Assembly: GCF_000021745.1 (NCBI RefSeq)
Contig: NC_011666.1
Coordinates: 1,364,001 to 1,428,000, forward strand
Source: Methylocella silvestris BL2
GTDB taxonomy: Bacteria > Pseudomonadota > Alphaproteobacteria > Rhizobiales > Beijerinckiaceae
Direction of reading: 5' to 3'
DNA length: 64,000 nt
A model generated the notes under the pieces. It had not been told where the DNA came from, made no database searches, and saw only the letters and a program-made list of their open reading frames with translations. The translations under genes and the position numbers were made by a program. Below, one piece after another: positions 54,306 through 63,963 of the stretch; position 1 is the first letter of the stretch, and each line of letters starts with the position of its first letter.

Positions 54306-54965
54306 CTATCCGGTCCCGGCTTCGAAAAACTTCATGCGCCGGTCATGCGCTTCGGCCGGCAGCGGCTCGCTTCCGGCAAAAATCTCCTCGAAGCGCCGCT
54401 TGAATTCGGCCGCGGCAGCCGGATTTTCAACGATGATCAGATCATTGTCCTGCTTCTTCAGACCCGAGGCCGAGAAATTCGCCGCTCCGGTGCGCAAAAT
54501 GGCGCCGTCGATCTGGTAGCTTTTCAGATGCATCAGCGGCGCGCCGGCGCGTTTCAGGCCGATCTCGATGTCGGGATTGTCGAGGAGATCCATGAAGGGC
54601 GCGCTCGGATCGCGCTGGCCAATCCGGCCGTAATCGAGATAGATGCGGATCTTGACGCCGCGGCGCGCGGCGCGGCTCAGCGCCTGCATCACGGGCCAGT
54701 CGGTCAGCACATAGGCGGCCATGTCGATCTCGCGCTGCGCTTGATCGATTAGGGCGACGTCGATACGTTCCAGATTCTCGGCTGGCGCGTAATGGATCGA
54801 CGTGGCGCCGCGCGGGATTGGCGAGGATTCGGGGGCGGCGACGGCGATCGCGACAAGGACGAAGCCGGCGAGCAACGCGCTGGCGAAGCGACGGCGATGA
54901 ATAAAAGCCGTGCGCCCCTCACTGCTGAACAAGCCTGTCCGAAACTGCCCGTGCGAAACACGCAT
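54306..54965 (-). CDS. Phospholipase-D-like protein with a single HKD motif, exported
   Basis: 219 residues with an N-terminal signal/anchor (FASALLAGFVLVAIAVAAPE). One PLD motif, MHLKSYQIDGAILRTGAANF (H-x-K-x4-D with a GxxN follow-on), the single-copy Nuc/Zucchini arrangement that works as a dimer. Upstream, DVALIDQAQREIDMAAYVLT is the usual first strand-helix of the domain. Probably a periplasmic phosphodiesterase or nuclease. Confidence 0.88.
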   Translation of the reverse strand: MRVSHGQFRTGLFSSEGRTAFIHRRRFASALLAGFVLVAIAVAAPESSPIPRGATSIHYAPAENLERIDVALIDQAQREIDMAAYVLTDWPVMQALSRAARRGVKIRIYLDYGRIGQRDPSAPFMDLLDNPDIEIGLKRAGAPLMHLKSYQIDGAILRTGAANFSASGLKKQDNDLIIVENPAAAAEFKRRFEEIFAGSEPLPAEAHDRRMKFFEAGTG

Positions 54966-55039
54966 CTATCGTCCTGCCGATTCGCTTTCAACGAGAACAT
55001 ACACTCAACCACAACCTTTAAGAATTGCTGGAGAAAATC

Positions 55040-55561
55040 TTGGGACGCGGAATTCGCTACGAGCGACAAGTATTGAGCGTTGACGAGGTCGCTCTAGTCG
55101 CATCAACGCATCATCCCGCGCTCGGCGCCTTGAGCGACGAAGAACTCGCCAAATTGAGGACGCTCGTGCGCGAAAGGCGCGACCGCGCCCGCGATATCGC
55201 CGCGCGGCAGCGGCGCGAGATGCGCGGCAAGGCGGCGGCGAAAGGCGCGCGCCCGGCCGCCGATGACACCGGATCGCGCGGCAAGCGCGATTTGCTCGCC
55301 GCCGCCATGAAGCGGATCAATGGCGAGACCACGCGGCGCGAGGGCAAAGCCGCGCGGGAAGCCATGAAAGACAGCGCGCAGCGCGCTCTCGCCTTGCGCA
55401 GCAGGCGCGAAGCCGAGTCCGCGCGCCGGCCGGCCACCCGGACCGCCGGAGAGGGCATGCGCCCCTCCGACAGCAAGGCGACGAAGCAGCGCAATCGCGC
55501 CAAGCTCGGCGCGGTCAGCCAGCACACGAAGAACATGCAGGCCAAGCGCGACGGCAGGTAA
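55040..55561 (+). CDS. Highly basic, Ala/Arg-rich protein of unknown function
   Basis: About 173 residues from TTG at 55040 (GGAG 6 nt upstream; a TTG at 55025 is also possible). The N-terminus VDEVALVASTHHPALGALSD is followed by a long charged helix (DEELAKLRTLVRERRDRARD) and an Arg/Lys/Ala-rich tail ending in HTKNMQAKRDGR. Looks like a nucleic-acid-associated helical protein. No recognised family. Confidence 0.65.
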   Translation: MGRGIRYERQVLSVDEVALVASTHHPALGALSDEELAKLRTLVRERRDRARDIAARQRREMRGKAAAKGARPAADDTGSRGKRDLLAAAMKRINGETTRREGKAAREAMKDSAQRALALRSRREAESARRPATRTAGEGMRPSDSKATKQRNRAKLGAVSQHTKNMQAKRDGR

Positions 55562-55583
55562 GGGGGCCGCCGGCGCGCGGGTT

Positions 55584-56669
55584 TTATGGAGGCGGGAGGG
55601 TCGCGCGATATTCGCGCGGGCTCCCGTTCTTCGGCACGTCGAACAGGACCAGCGCACGCAGCTTGCCGCCGGACTCATCAAGCGGCAGCACGGCCTCGGC
55701 CTTGGGCCTTTTCATATCTCCGTCTCCGTCCTTCGCGAAGGGTAAATCCTCGAGCGACGCGATGGACTTTTTTTTCGCCGGCCCAGACGCCTCGGGAAGC
55801 GTTACCGCATAGAGGCTGAACAGCGTGTCCTGGTCCTGGGCCGGCCCCGCGAGAACAAGAAGGCGCCCGTCCAAAAGGAGCGCGAGATCCCTGATCCCCA
55901 CGCCTTCGCCAAGATCCAGGGTAATCTCCCGCACATCGAAAGAGCCCTCCAAAGGCCCCGGCGCGAAAAGGTCGCTGACCTTGGCCGCAACGATGAAGGC
56001 CTTGCCGCCGAGGGAAGGAGCCCGCGCCCCGGCATAGAGCATTCCGTTGACGACGGCGACGCCTTCAATGTTTAGTCCGTTTTCGTCTTTCAGGTTTTTA
56101 CCGAAAAAATTGCGGACGTTATCCGCCTTCTTGAGCGCGTCGGACAACCGATAGGTCGCCTCGGCGGGCTCGACAGCTTTGCCTGATGCATCAAGCCGGA
56201 AGCGCGTCGTGATGAAGGCCGACCGGGAGAACTCGTTGTTCTTACGCGAACAGCCGTGCGAGCCGACGACATAGAAATAATCGCCGTCATAGGCGACGCC
56301 CTCACCGTCGAGATCCTTGAAGCCGACATCCGGGCATCCGGCTTTAGGGGCGACACCGTAAACTTCTTTCGTTTTGAAGATCAGTTCGACGGGGTCTTTT
56401 GGCTTGAGCTCATGATCTTCGAGGATAGCCGTCTGCGCGAAAAGGCCCTGGTCGTCGATCACGACGCAACGGCGCCGACTGTCGTTCTCGCGGCGGCAGG
56501 CGATCCCGCTGAGATCGTGCGAGGGCTTCTCGCCGTCTCCGCCCTTGACGAATTTGCCGTCAACGTTAATTTCTTTGCCGCTTACGATCTGTCCATCAGC
56601 TTCGGCGCAAAGCGCCGATGCTGAGGCCAGCATGCACACCGCAGCCAAAAACACAGACGCCTTGAACAT
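55584..56669 (-). CDS. Secreted DUF3616-like protein, copy 1
   Basis: 361 residues; ATG at 56669 after GGGAGGG, signal peptide FLAAVCMLASASALCAEADG. DUF3616-like repeated text: DLSGIACRRENDSRRRCVVI, FKDLDGEGVAYDGDYFYVVG with SHGCSR, and GLNIEGVAVVNGMLYAGARA. Probably a beta-propeller-type exported protein. It is a paralogue of the gene at 56921-58069 (same order of motifs, about half identical by eye). Confidence 0.78.
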   Translation of the reverse strand: MFKASVFLAAVCMLASASALCAEADGQIVSGKEINVDGKFVKGGDGEKPSHDLSGIACRRENDSRRRCVVIDDQGLFAQTAILEDHELKPKDPVELIFKTKEVYGVAPKAGCPDVGFKDLDGEGVAYDGDYFYVVGSHGCSRKNNEFSRSAFITTRFRLDASGKAVEPAEATYRLSDALKKADNVRNFFGKNLKDENGLNIEGVAVVNGMLYAGARAPSLGGKAFIVAAKVSDLFAPGPLEGSFDVREITLDLGEGVGIRDLALLLDGRLLVLAGPAQDQDTLFSLYAVTLPEASGPAKKKSIASLEDLPFAKDGDGDMKRPKAEAVLPLDESGGKLRALVLFDVPKNGSPREYRATLPPP

Positions 56670-56754
56670 CGCGCCCTCCCGAACAAAAATACAATTTTGC
56701 GCCCGCTCGAAGTCCTGCGCAAGGCCTGCGCGCCAGGACAACAGCTGCTTTCAT

Positions 56755-56805
56755 TGCGCCGCCTCGGCGAATTTATTGCGGATGTTGGCGCGGCCCCTCC
56801 GGCCC
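56755..56805 (-). repeat. Duplicated 3' end of the potassium-channel gene
   Basis: The minus-strand text GRANIRNKFAEAAQ-stop here copies the C-terminus GRANILNKFAEAAH of the channel gene ending at 58152. The DNA matches over about 48 nt. It marks the junction of a tandem duplication that also produced the two DUF3616-like genes. Confidence 0.6.
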
Positions 56806-56920
56806 GAACGGTGTCTTCGCAGTTCGTTCTTGATCGCCTTCAAGGCTCAACAAGCGCCCATCGCCTGTATCTATTGTGGCATAGCCAAGCGGACCGATCG
56901 AAATCGTATCGGACCATTCC

Positions 56921-58069
56921 CTAATCCTGCGGAATTGGCGCGCGATATTCCGCCGGCGCGCCGTTTGCCGGCCCGTCGAACAAGACGATCGTGCGAAGTT
57001 CGCCTTCGGACAACGCAATCGGCAGCACGGCCTCGGCTTTGGCCCGCATCGGTCGACCGTCTTTATCCGTTGTGAGGACGTCCTCCAGCCGGGCGACCGG
57101 CGTCGCCGTGGCGCGGCCGGTCAGCAGCTGGGACGCCAGGAAAAGGCTGTAGGGCGTCGCGGGATCGTCCTGCGTCGGCCCGGCGAGGATCAGCAGCTTG
57201 CCGCCGGGCAGCGCGGCAAGATCCCTGATCCCTGTATTTTTCCCCAAAGCCAATGAAATATCGAAGATCTGCAACGGAATGCGATTCGCGCCCGGCGCAA
57301 ACAGATCGGCGATTTTTGCGCCAATGACAAAGGCGTCGCCGTCAACGGAGGGCGCGCGCGCGCCGGCATAAAGCATCCCGTCAATGACGGCGAGGCCCTC
57401 GACATTCAGCCCATCGGTTCTCCCGCCGTGCCCGTTCAGCACGCGGCCAAAGCTCGAGCCGACGGAATCTGCGGCGGCCAGGGCGTCCGACAGGCGGTAG
57501 GTCGCCTCGACGCTCGTGTTCGGGGCAGAGGCGTCGAGGCCGGGCTTCCCGTCCCCGTCGACAAGGTCGCCCGACGTGTTGAGGCGGAAGCGCACGGTGA
57601 TGAAGGCGGACGGCGTGAACTTGCCGGAATGGCGCGAACATCCGTGCGACCCCACGACATAGAAATAGGGAGCGGCGTAGGCGACGCCCTCGCCGTCAAG
57701 GTCCTTGAATTTGTCGTCGTCCTTCGGGCATTGCGCCGTCGTCGGAGAAGAGCCGACGATCGTCGCCCTGCTTTCCTCCGCGATCAGTTTTATGCGCGGG
57801 CCGGCCCGCAGCGCGCCCTGCTCAAGAAAAGCGACTTGAGCGAAGCGGCTCTGATCGTCGATAACGACGCAGATCCGGCGTCCGGCCAGCTCCGGCTGAC
57901 ACGCGATTCCGCTGAGATCGCGCGAGACCTTGCCCTTGTCATTGATGAATTCGCCTGCGACGGCGATCTGCCGCGCCGGAGCGAGCGCTGCGGCGTCCGC
58001 CGCACGGGCGCACTGCGACGCCGCGACAAGCGCGAGCAAAGCCGCAAAGGCCGCCGCCATCTTCGACAT
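56921..58069 (-). CDS. Secreted DUF3616-like protein, copy 2
   Basis: 382 residues from ATG 58069, signal peptide AAAFAALLALVAASQCARAA. Same motif order as the copy at 55584: DLSGIACQPELAGRRICVVI, FKDLDGEGVAYAAPYFYVVG with SHGCSR, GLNVEGLAVIDGMLYAGARA and FDISLALGKNTGIRDLAALP. It lies 82 nt after the channel gene on the same strand. Function not known. Confidence 0.78.
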   Translation of the reverse strand: MSKMAAAFAALLALVAASQCARAADAAALAPARQIAVAGEFINDKGKVSRDLSGIACQPELAGRRICVVIDDQSRFAQVAFLEQGALRAGPRIKLIAEESRATIVGSSPTTAQCPKDDDKFKDLDGEGVAYAAPYFYVVGSHGCSRHSGKFTPSAFITVRFRLNTSGDLVDGDGKPGLDASAPNTSVEATYRLSDALAAADSVGSSFGRVLNGHGGRTDGLNVEGLAVIDGMLYAGARAPSVDGDAFVIGAKIADLFAPGANRIPLQIFDISLALGKNTGIRDLAALPGGKLLILAGPTQDDPATPYSLFLASQLLTGRATATPVARLEDVLTTDKDGRPMRAKAEAVLPIALSEGELRTIVLFDGPANGAPAEYRAPIPQD

Positions 58070-58151
58070 GCAGGAAGGCTCCGTGACGCGCAGCGAATGC
58101 TCGGCGTTCAGATTCGCATGATGCGCGCGCGGCGCAAACAGATTCTTGGCG

Positions 58152-59192
58152 TTAATGCGCCGCTTCGGCGAATTTATTGAGGATATTGGCGCGCCCGGCG
58201 CGGCCCAGAATCGTCACCCCGTCGCCGGCGACGATCCGCGTCCCTGGAAGCGGACGCTCGGCCTTCTGGCTGCCCGCCTGCTCCACGGCGATGATGAAGA
58301 AGCTCCGTTCCGCCTTGCTTTCGATCTCCTCGACCGTCAGCCCGGTGAAGACGCTCCCCTCGGCTGCGACGACCACCTCGAGTTCGAGCCCGAGCGTGCG
58401 GAGATCAAGATCCATTTGCCGGCGCCGCTCGGGCGACTGGATGACGCCGGCGATCGAGGGAAACAGGATCATCGAGGCGATCTGCTCGGCGCCGATATGC
58501 GCCGGCAAAATCACCGAATCCGCCCCGGCCTGCAGCAGCTTGCGCTCGGTCGACGGCTCCTCGCCGCGCGCGATGATCTGCACCGCGCCGTTGAGGCTGC
58601 GCGCGCTCAGAGTGATGAAGACATTGACGGGATCGGAGGAGACGACGGTCGCGAGCGCGCGCGCCCGCTCGATGCCGGCCTGCTTCAGGGCGGCCTCGTC
58701 GGCGGCGTCGGCGTGGACGCAGAGATAGCCGAGTTCGCGCGCCTCGGCGCAACGCTCCGGATTGGGCTCGATGACGACGAATTTCGCCTTGCCGGCTTTA
58801 AGCTCTTTCGAGAGCATCGCGCCCGTTCTTCCGAACCCGCAGACAATGACGTGGTCGGAGAGAGTTTCGATTTGCTTGTTCATACGGGTGAGCCCCAACA
58901 TCTGCTGGATCTGCGTCAGCGTGATGAACTGCACAATCGCGCCGGTCAGGTAGATCATGCCGGTGCAGCCGAGCGCGATCAGTCCGATCGTCAGCGCGCG
59001 CAGTTCGATCGTATCGAGTGGGTGGACTTCTTCATAGCCGACGGTGAAGATCGTCAGCACCACCATGAACAGGGAGTCGCCGAAACTCCAGCCATTGTGC
59101 ATGTAGCCGATGACGCCGAGCGCCGCGACGATCACCACAAAGACGACGCCAAGGATAAGGTTTCGCGCCAGCGAGTTGGAGAGCCATTTCAT
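58152..59192 (-). CDS. Potassium channel-like protein with TrkA-N (RCK) domain
   Basis: 346 residues. Two membrane segments (LILGVVFVVIVAALGVIGYM and LTIGLIALGCTGMIYLTGAI) enclose a pore loop whose filter is FTVGYEEVHPLD instead of TVGYGD/E. The RCK part begins VIVCGFGRTGAMLSKELKAG (Rossmann NAD site) with a VIEPNPERCAEARELGYLCV strand, followed by TrkA-C. The architecture is that of MthK/Kch channels. Two 'E' residues in the filter make conduction uncertain. Confidence 0.85.
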   Translation of the reverse strand: MKWLSNSLARNLILGVVFVVIVAALGVIGYMHNGWSFGDSLFMVVLTIFTVGYEEVHPLDTIELRALTIGLIALGCTGMIYLTGAIVQFITLTQIQQMLGLTRMNKQIETLSDHVIVCGFGRTGAMLSKELKAGKAKFVVIEPNPERCAEARELGYLCVHADAADEAALKQAGIERARALATVVSSDPVNVFITLSARSLNGAVQIIARGEEPSTERKLLQAGADSVILPAHIGAEQIASMILFPSIAGVIQSPERRRQMDLDLRTLGLELEVVVAAEGSVFTGLTVEEIESKAERSFFIIAVEQAGSQKAERPLPGTRIVAGDGVTILGRAGRANILNKFAEAAH

Positions 59193-59425
59193 GGCTGAGG
59201 CGGCGCGAGACCGCTTTCCGATCGAAAGAAATCAGTCGCTCGACAGGAAATCGGTCCAGATTCAGGAGCTGGAGCGTATTCTTCTCGATCAGCTCGATCC
59301 AATCTGATCGGAACAGGCTCCAGGGCGGAAAAAAGGGCCAAGCTGGCGTTACCCGATGGTGGGTCGGAAGTGCCGCCGAGCTTTAGCAAAAACAGCGCCG
59401 CTTGCGAAGGAAGGTTTTTTTGCGC

Positions 59426-59797
59426 TCAGGCCGCGGACTCGATCGGGGCGAGGCCGGCGGTTTCGTCATCGGTAAAAACATGGCCGCGCGTCAGGAAACG
59501 AACCCCCTCTGGCGATTCCAGAGAGAAGCCCGCGCCGCGGCCCTTGACGATGTCGATGATCAGCTGGGTATGAGACCAGAGTTCGAACTGCTCGGCGCCG
59601 ATGAAGACGGGGCAGCCGGCGATCGCGCCGAGCTTGACGTCGCTCTTGCCGGTCTTGAATTCGTCAAGCGGGTAGCACATCGGTGAACTGCCGTCGCAGC
59701 AGCCGCCGGATTGATGGAACAGCAGATCGCCGTGCACCGCCTTGAGGCGGCCGATCATCTCGATGGCTTCGTCCGTCGCAACGACCCGCTCGACCAT
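59426..59797 (-). CDS. DUF779 family protein
   Basis: 123 residues; ATG at 59797 after GGGAAGGGAG. The conserved DUF779 cysteine cluster is LFHQSGGCCDGSSPMCYP, followed by FIGAEQFELWSHTQLIIDIV and GRGAGFSLESPEGVRFLTRG. Members usually sit next to aldehyde dehydrogenase genes; none is present here. Function unknown, metal binding by the Cys cluster is likely. Confidence 0.85.
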   Translation of the reverse strand: MVERVVATDEAIEMIGRLKAVHGDLLFHQSGGCCDGSSPMCYPLDEFKTGKSDVKLGAIAGCPVFIGAEQFELWSHTQLIIDIVKGRGAGFSLESPEGVRFLTRGHVFTDDETAGLAPIESAA

Positions 59798-59899
59798 CCT
59801 GGCGCTCCCTTCCCATCATGCCCGCCGTCTGAAACAGCTTCCCGTCCGCAAGCATAACATCGCGAGCCCGCGACGCCAGCCCGGCGCTGAGCGCCAAAA

Positions 59900-62065
59900 T
59901 CAGGACGCCTGCATAGCTTTCGCTTCGCGCCGCCAGGAGGCGAGCAACCCTTCCGTGTAGCCGTTCGGCTCCTCGCGGCCCTTGAAGATGAGATCGAGCG
60001 CCGCCTTAAACGCCGGCCCGTCGAAATTCGGCGCCATCGGCCCATACAGCGGATCGCCCGCATTCTGCCGGTCGACGACGACGGCCATGGTTTTCAACGC
60101 GGCCAGCACCTGCTCTTTCGTCACGATGTCATGGCGCAGCCAGTTGGCGATGTGCTGGCTCGAGATCCGCAGCGTCGCGCGATCCTCCATCAGGGCGACG
60201 TCATGGACGTCCGGCACCTTGGAGCAGCCGATGCCCTGATCGACCCAGCGCACGACATAGCCCAAAATGCCCTGGCAGTTGTTTTCGATCTCCTGCTTGA
60301 TGTCGTCCGGCGCCCAATTGGTCTTGGCCAGCGGGATCGTCAGAATATCGGTGAGCTTGGCGCGCGGGCGCTTGCGCAGCTCGGCCTGACGCATGGCGAC
60401 GTCGACGCGATGGTAATGCAGCGCATGCAGCGTCGCCGCGGTCGGCGAAGGCACCCAGGCGGTGTTGGCGCCCGACAGCGGATGGGCGATTTTCTTGGCG
60501 ACCATTTCGGCCATGTTGTCGGGCGCAGCCCACATGCCCTTGCCGATCTGCGCTCGGCCCGGCAATCCGCAGGCGAGCCCGATATCCACATTGTTGTTTT
60601 CATAGGCCGCGATCCAGGGCGTCCCCTTGATCTCATCCTTGCGGATCATCGGACCCGCCTCCATCGAGGTGTGGATCTCGTCGCCGGTGCGATCGAGGAA
60701 GCCGGTATTGATGAAGAACACTCGGTCGGCGGCGGCAAAAATGCAGGCCTTCAGATTGACCGTGGTGCGCCGCTCCTCATCCATGATGCCCATTTTGAGC
60801 GTGAAGCGATCGAGGCCCAGCATATCCTCGACCCGGCCGAACAGATCATTGGCGAGAGCCACTTCATCCGGCCCGTGCATCTTGGGTTTGACGATGTAGA
60901 TCGAGCCGCTGCGGCTGTTGTGGATCGGACCCGCGCCCTTGACGTCATGCATGCCGATCAGCGCGGTGACGGCGGCGTCGACGATGGTCTCGGGAACCTC
61001 ATGACCGTCCGCATCGAGCACGGCGTCGGTGCGCACATGATGACCGACATTACGCACGAGAAGCAGGCTGCGTCCGTGCAGGGCCATGGGGGCGCCGTCG
61101 CGATCGGTATAGACGCGGTCGGGATTGAGCCGCCGTTCGATCAACAGGCCCTTCTTCTCGAGCGTCGCCGACAGTTCGCCCTTCATCAGGCCGAGCCAGT
61201 TGCGATAGACGTCGACCTTGTCCTGCGCGTCGACCGCGGCGACGCTGTCCTCAAGGTCGACGATGGCGCTGAGCGCCGCTTCGAGAATGACGTCGGCGAG
61301 GCCGGATTTGCTTTCCGAGCCGACAAGGCTGACGGGATCAATGTCGAGTTCGATGTGCAGGCCGTGCTGGCGCAGCAGCACGACAAAGGAGCCGGGGCCA
61401 GTCCTCCGCCAGCCGGCGAAACGGCCAGGATGCTTCAGCCGCGTCTCAAGCCCATTGTCGAGTTCGGCGACGAGTTCGCCGTTGGCGACCTTGTAGCTGA
61501 TGACGTCCTTGTGGCTGCCCTTGGACAGCGGGACCAGCTCGTCGAGCAGGTTGCGCGCATATTCAATGACGCGCGCGCCGCGCGCCTTGTTGTAGCCCTT
61601 GCCGCGTTCGGCGCCTGGCGTTTCCGGTATGACGTCGGAGCCGTAGAGCGCGTCGAACAGGCTGCCCCAGCGGGCGTTGGCCGCGTTGAGAACAAAGCGC
61701 GCATTCGAGGCGGGAACGACAAGCTGAGGACCCGAGACGCGCGCGACCTCGCGCGTATTTTCGGTGCGGATGGCAAAATCCGGCGGCTCGGGGACAATGT
61801 AGCCGATCTCGCGCAGGAACGCCTCATAGCCGGCCATGTCGAAAGATCTTGCGGCGTAGATTTTGTGATAGGCGTCGATCTTGGATTGAAGCTCGTCGCG
61901 GAAGCGCAATTGCGCCCGGATGCGCGGAGCGAAATCCTCGATCAGCCCGGCAAGGCCGGTCCAGAACTGGTCCGCCTTGACGCCTGTCCCCGGCAGCACG
62001 TCGGTCTCGACGAAATCCCGCAAAGCCGTGTCGACGCTTATCGGTCCGATCTGCGCGTAAGCCAT
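59900..62065 (-). CDS. glcB: Malate synthase G
   Basis: 721 residues; ATG at 62065. The text [80 protein letters not shown] and [20 protein letters not shown] matches isoform G along its length, with the catalytic Arg/Asp segment [20 protein letters not shown]. It condenses acetyl-CoA with glyoxylate. In a facultative methanotroph it supports growth on C2 compounds. No isocitrate lyase is encoded in the window. Confidence 0.95.
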   Translation of the reverse strand: MAYAQIGPISVDTALRDFVETDVLPGTGVKADQFWTGLAGLIEDFAPRIRAQLRFRDELQSKIDAYHKIYAARSFDMAGYEAFLREIGYIVPEPPDFAIRTENTREVARVSGPQLVVPASNARFVLNAANARWGSLFDALYGSDVIPETPGAERGKGYNKARGARVIEYARNLLDELVPLSKGSHKDVISYKVANGELVAELDNGLETRLKHPGRFAGWRRTGPGSFVVLLRQHGLHIELDIDPVSLVGSESKSGLADVILEAALSAIVDLEDSVAAVDAQDKVDVYRNWLGLMKGELSATLEKKGLLIERRLNPDRVYTDRDGAPMALHGRSLLLVRNVGHHVRTDAVLDADGHEVPETIVDAAVTALIGMHDVKGAGPIHNSRSGSIYIVKPKMHGPDEVALANDLFGRVEDMLGLDRFTLKMGIMDEERRTTVNLKACIFAAADRVFFINTGFLDRTGDEIHTSMEAGPMIRKDEIKGTPWIAAYENNNVDIGLACGLPGRAQIGKGMWAAPDNMAEMVAKKIAHPLSGANTAWVPSPTAATLHALHYHRVDVAMRQAELRKRPRAKLTDILTIPLAKTNWAPDDIKQEIENNCQGILGYVVRWVDQGIGCSKVPDVHDVALMEDRATLRISSQHIANWLRHDIVTKEQVLAALKTMAVVVDRQNAGDPLYGPMAPNFDGPAFKAALDLIFKGREEPNGYTEGLLASWRREAKAMQAS

Positions 62066-62284
62066 GAGCCTCTCGTTTCCTCGAGTTGAGCGCCCTGCCT
62101 CGCACGTCTCGCGGCGGCGTTGCGGTGCGGCGGGACAGGCGCGCGCCGATGCCCTGCGTCCAGAGCGAGAATAAAGCAAGGCAGGCGCCAGCCCTCGCAA
62201 ATAGACGCAAGGAAGCGCCCAAGATATAGGCCTTTTGGTCTAATCCTCCGCGCGGAATTTCACCGCGTTAAAAATCCCCCTGCA

Positions 62285-63577
62285 TCAGCCACGCTCTAGC
62301 ATGGCGACATAAAATCCATCCGTCCCGCTTGACGCTGGCGAGAGCCGAAGTCCCGGCCCGCGCGTCGAGGCGAAGCCGGAAAGCTCGGGCAGACCGGCGC
62401 GCTCCGCCATCGCTTGCGCCGGCACAGGGCGGAACTCAGCGTGTCCGGCAAGAAACGCCGCGACGCGTTCTTCATTCTCGTCCAGCAGCAGCGAGCAGGT
62501 GACGTACACAATTCTACCCTGAGGCTTTAGAAAGCGCGAGGCCTCGGCGAGCAGTTGATCCTGCTCGGCCATGCGCAGCTCCAGCGCGCCCGGCCGGATC
62601 CGCCATTTGGCGTCTGGGTTGCGCCGCCAGGCGCCGATCCCGGTGCAAGGGGCGTCGATCAACACAAGATCGCAGCGCCCTTCGAGATCGGCAAGAAAAT
62701 CCTCGCCCTTGCGCGGAGGGCGAACCTGCACATTGCGCGCGCCGGCCCGTGCGAGCCGGGCATAGATCGGCGCCAGCCGGCGTCCTTCGTCGTCGCTGGC
62801 GTAGATCTGCCCCTTGTTCTGCATCATCGCGGCGAGCGCGAGCGCCTTCCCGCCGCCGCCGGCGCAAAGATCAAGCGCCTGCTCGCCGGGCGACGCCGCG
62901 CAGAGCAGCGCCGCGAGCTGCGAGCCTTCATCCTGAATTTCGACGCGGCCCCTGATGTAATCCGGCTCGCCGGCCAGGGATGGATTGCGTCCATCCGGGG
63001 TCAGCGGGAGCCGCAGTCCGACCGGCGAAAAGCGCGTCGGCGCCGCGTGAAGGCGGGCAAGACGCGCCAGCGCCTTGTCGCGCTCGCCCTTCAATGTGTT
63101 GACGCGGAGATCGAGCGGCGCGCGTTCGGCGAGCGCGGCGGTCTCCGCGATCAGCCGGTCGCCGAAAGCGGCGGCAAGGGCAGGCTCCAGCCAATCGGGA
63201 AAATCGCCGGCGACATGCGCCGGAGCCCCCTCAAGATCGCCCGTCTTCAGCCGGTCGCGCTCGGCGCTGGTCAGCTGCGCCGGCGTATGGCCTTCCCCCG
63301 TAAACAAAGCCTCGATGGTTTCATCGGACAGGCCACGCGCGAGACGCAGCGCGCCGAGCATGATCCCGCGCGAGGCGCCGTCATCCATAAGGAAGGCGCT
63401 CGAGGCCCGCTTGCGCAGCGCGTCGAACACGAGGGAGGCGATCGCCGAGCGGTCTTTCGACCCCGCGAAACGATGGCCGAGGCCCCAATCCTTCAGGGCG
63501 TCCGAGGCTGGCCGCCGGAGCGTCTCGATATCGTCCAGAATCTCGATCGCCGCGGCGACGCGCGCCCCGGGGATCAT
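62285..63577 (-). CDS. RsmB-like RNA (cytosine-C5)-methyltransferase
   Basis: 430 residues from ATG 63577, overlapping the MAPEG stop by 4 nt (ATGA). SAM-binding AALDLCAGGGGKALALAAMM-type motif I (actual start EQALDLCAGGGGKALAL), catalytic LIDAPCTGIGAWRRNPDAKW (motif IV Cys) and VYVTCSLLLDENEERVAAFL (motif VI Cys). The N-terminal NusB-like part and GFYVAMLERG end fit the RsmB/Nol1/Nop2/Sun family. Target RNA position not determined. Confidence 0.88.
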   Translation of the reverse strand: MIPGARVAAAIEILDDIETLRRPASDALKDWGLGHRFAGSKDRSAIASLVFDALRKRASSAFLMDDGASRGIMLGALRLARGLSDETIEALFTGEGHTPAQLTSAERDRLKTGDLEGAPAHVAGDFPDWLEPALAAAFGDRLIAETAALAERAPLDLRVNTLKGERDKALARLARLHAAPTRFSPVGLRLPLTPDGRNPSLAGEPDYIRGRVEIQDEGSQLAALLCAASPGEQALDLCAGGGGKALALAAMMQNKGQIYASDDEGRRLAPIYARLARAGARNVQVRPPRKGEDFLADLEGRCDLVLIDAPCTGIGAWRRNPDAKWRIRPGALELRMAEQDQLLAEASRFLKPQGRIVYVTCSLLLDENEERVAAFLAGHAEFRPVPAQAMAERAGLPELSGFASTRGPGLRLSPASSGTDGFYVAMLERG

Positions 63578-63963
63578 AGCGGCGCCAAGAGAATGCGGAC
63601 CGCAAAGACAATCCACATGACGGCGAGCGTCACAACGCCAAGCAGCCAGAGCGCGCCCCGGTGCGGCTGACGATTCGACGTCGTGTGAACGCCCGCATGG
63701 GCGAGCCGCGACAACACGAAAATCCACGACATGACGACGAACAGAACATCGGCCTTGCGGGTCAAAATCGCCAGCGGAATGAGCGCGAAAAACAGAACCG
63801 GGATCTCGAACTGGTTGGAAAAGCTATCGGCGATGAGTTTTGCGGGCGCCGGTTCGGACGGGTCCGCGGGCTTGCCGTGACGCGCCGCAATCATCCACAG
63901 GCAGAGCGCAAAGATCAACGCCACCTCGACGAAGACGGGCAGGAGGATGGATTGAATCGACAT
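63574..63963 (-). CDS. MAPEG-family membrane protein
   Basis: 129 residues, four membrane segments (ILLPVFVEVALIFALCLWMI, FEIPVLFFALIPLAILTRKA, FVVMSWIFVLSRLAHAGVHT and LWLLGVVTLAVMWIVFAVRI). The FEIPVLF and SRLAHAGVH segments are typical of bacterial MAPEG proteins. Upstream and overlapping with the RNA methyltransferase gene, so the two form a transcription unit. Confidence 0.85.
   Translation of the reverse strand: MSIQSILLPVFVEVALIFALCLWMIAARHGKPADPSEPAPAKLIADSFSNQFEIPVLFFALIPLAILTRKADVLFVVMSWIFVLSRLAHAGVHTTSNRQPHRGALWLLGVVTLAVMWIVFAVRILLAPL

Noticed and set aside
60131-62089. 652-codon plus-strand open frame opposite malate synthase G
   Set aside because: Antisense shadow of glcB.
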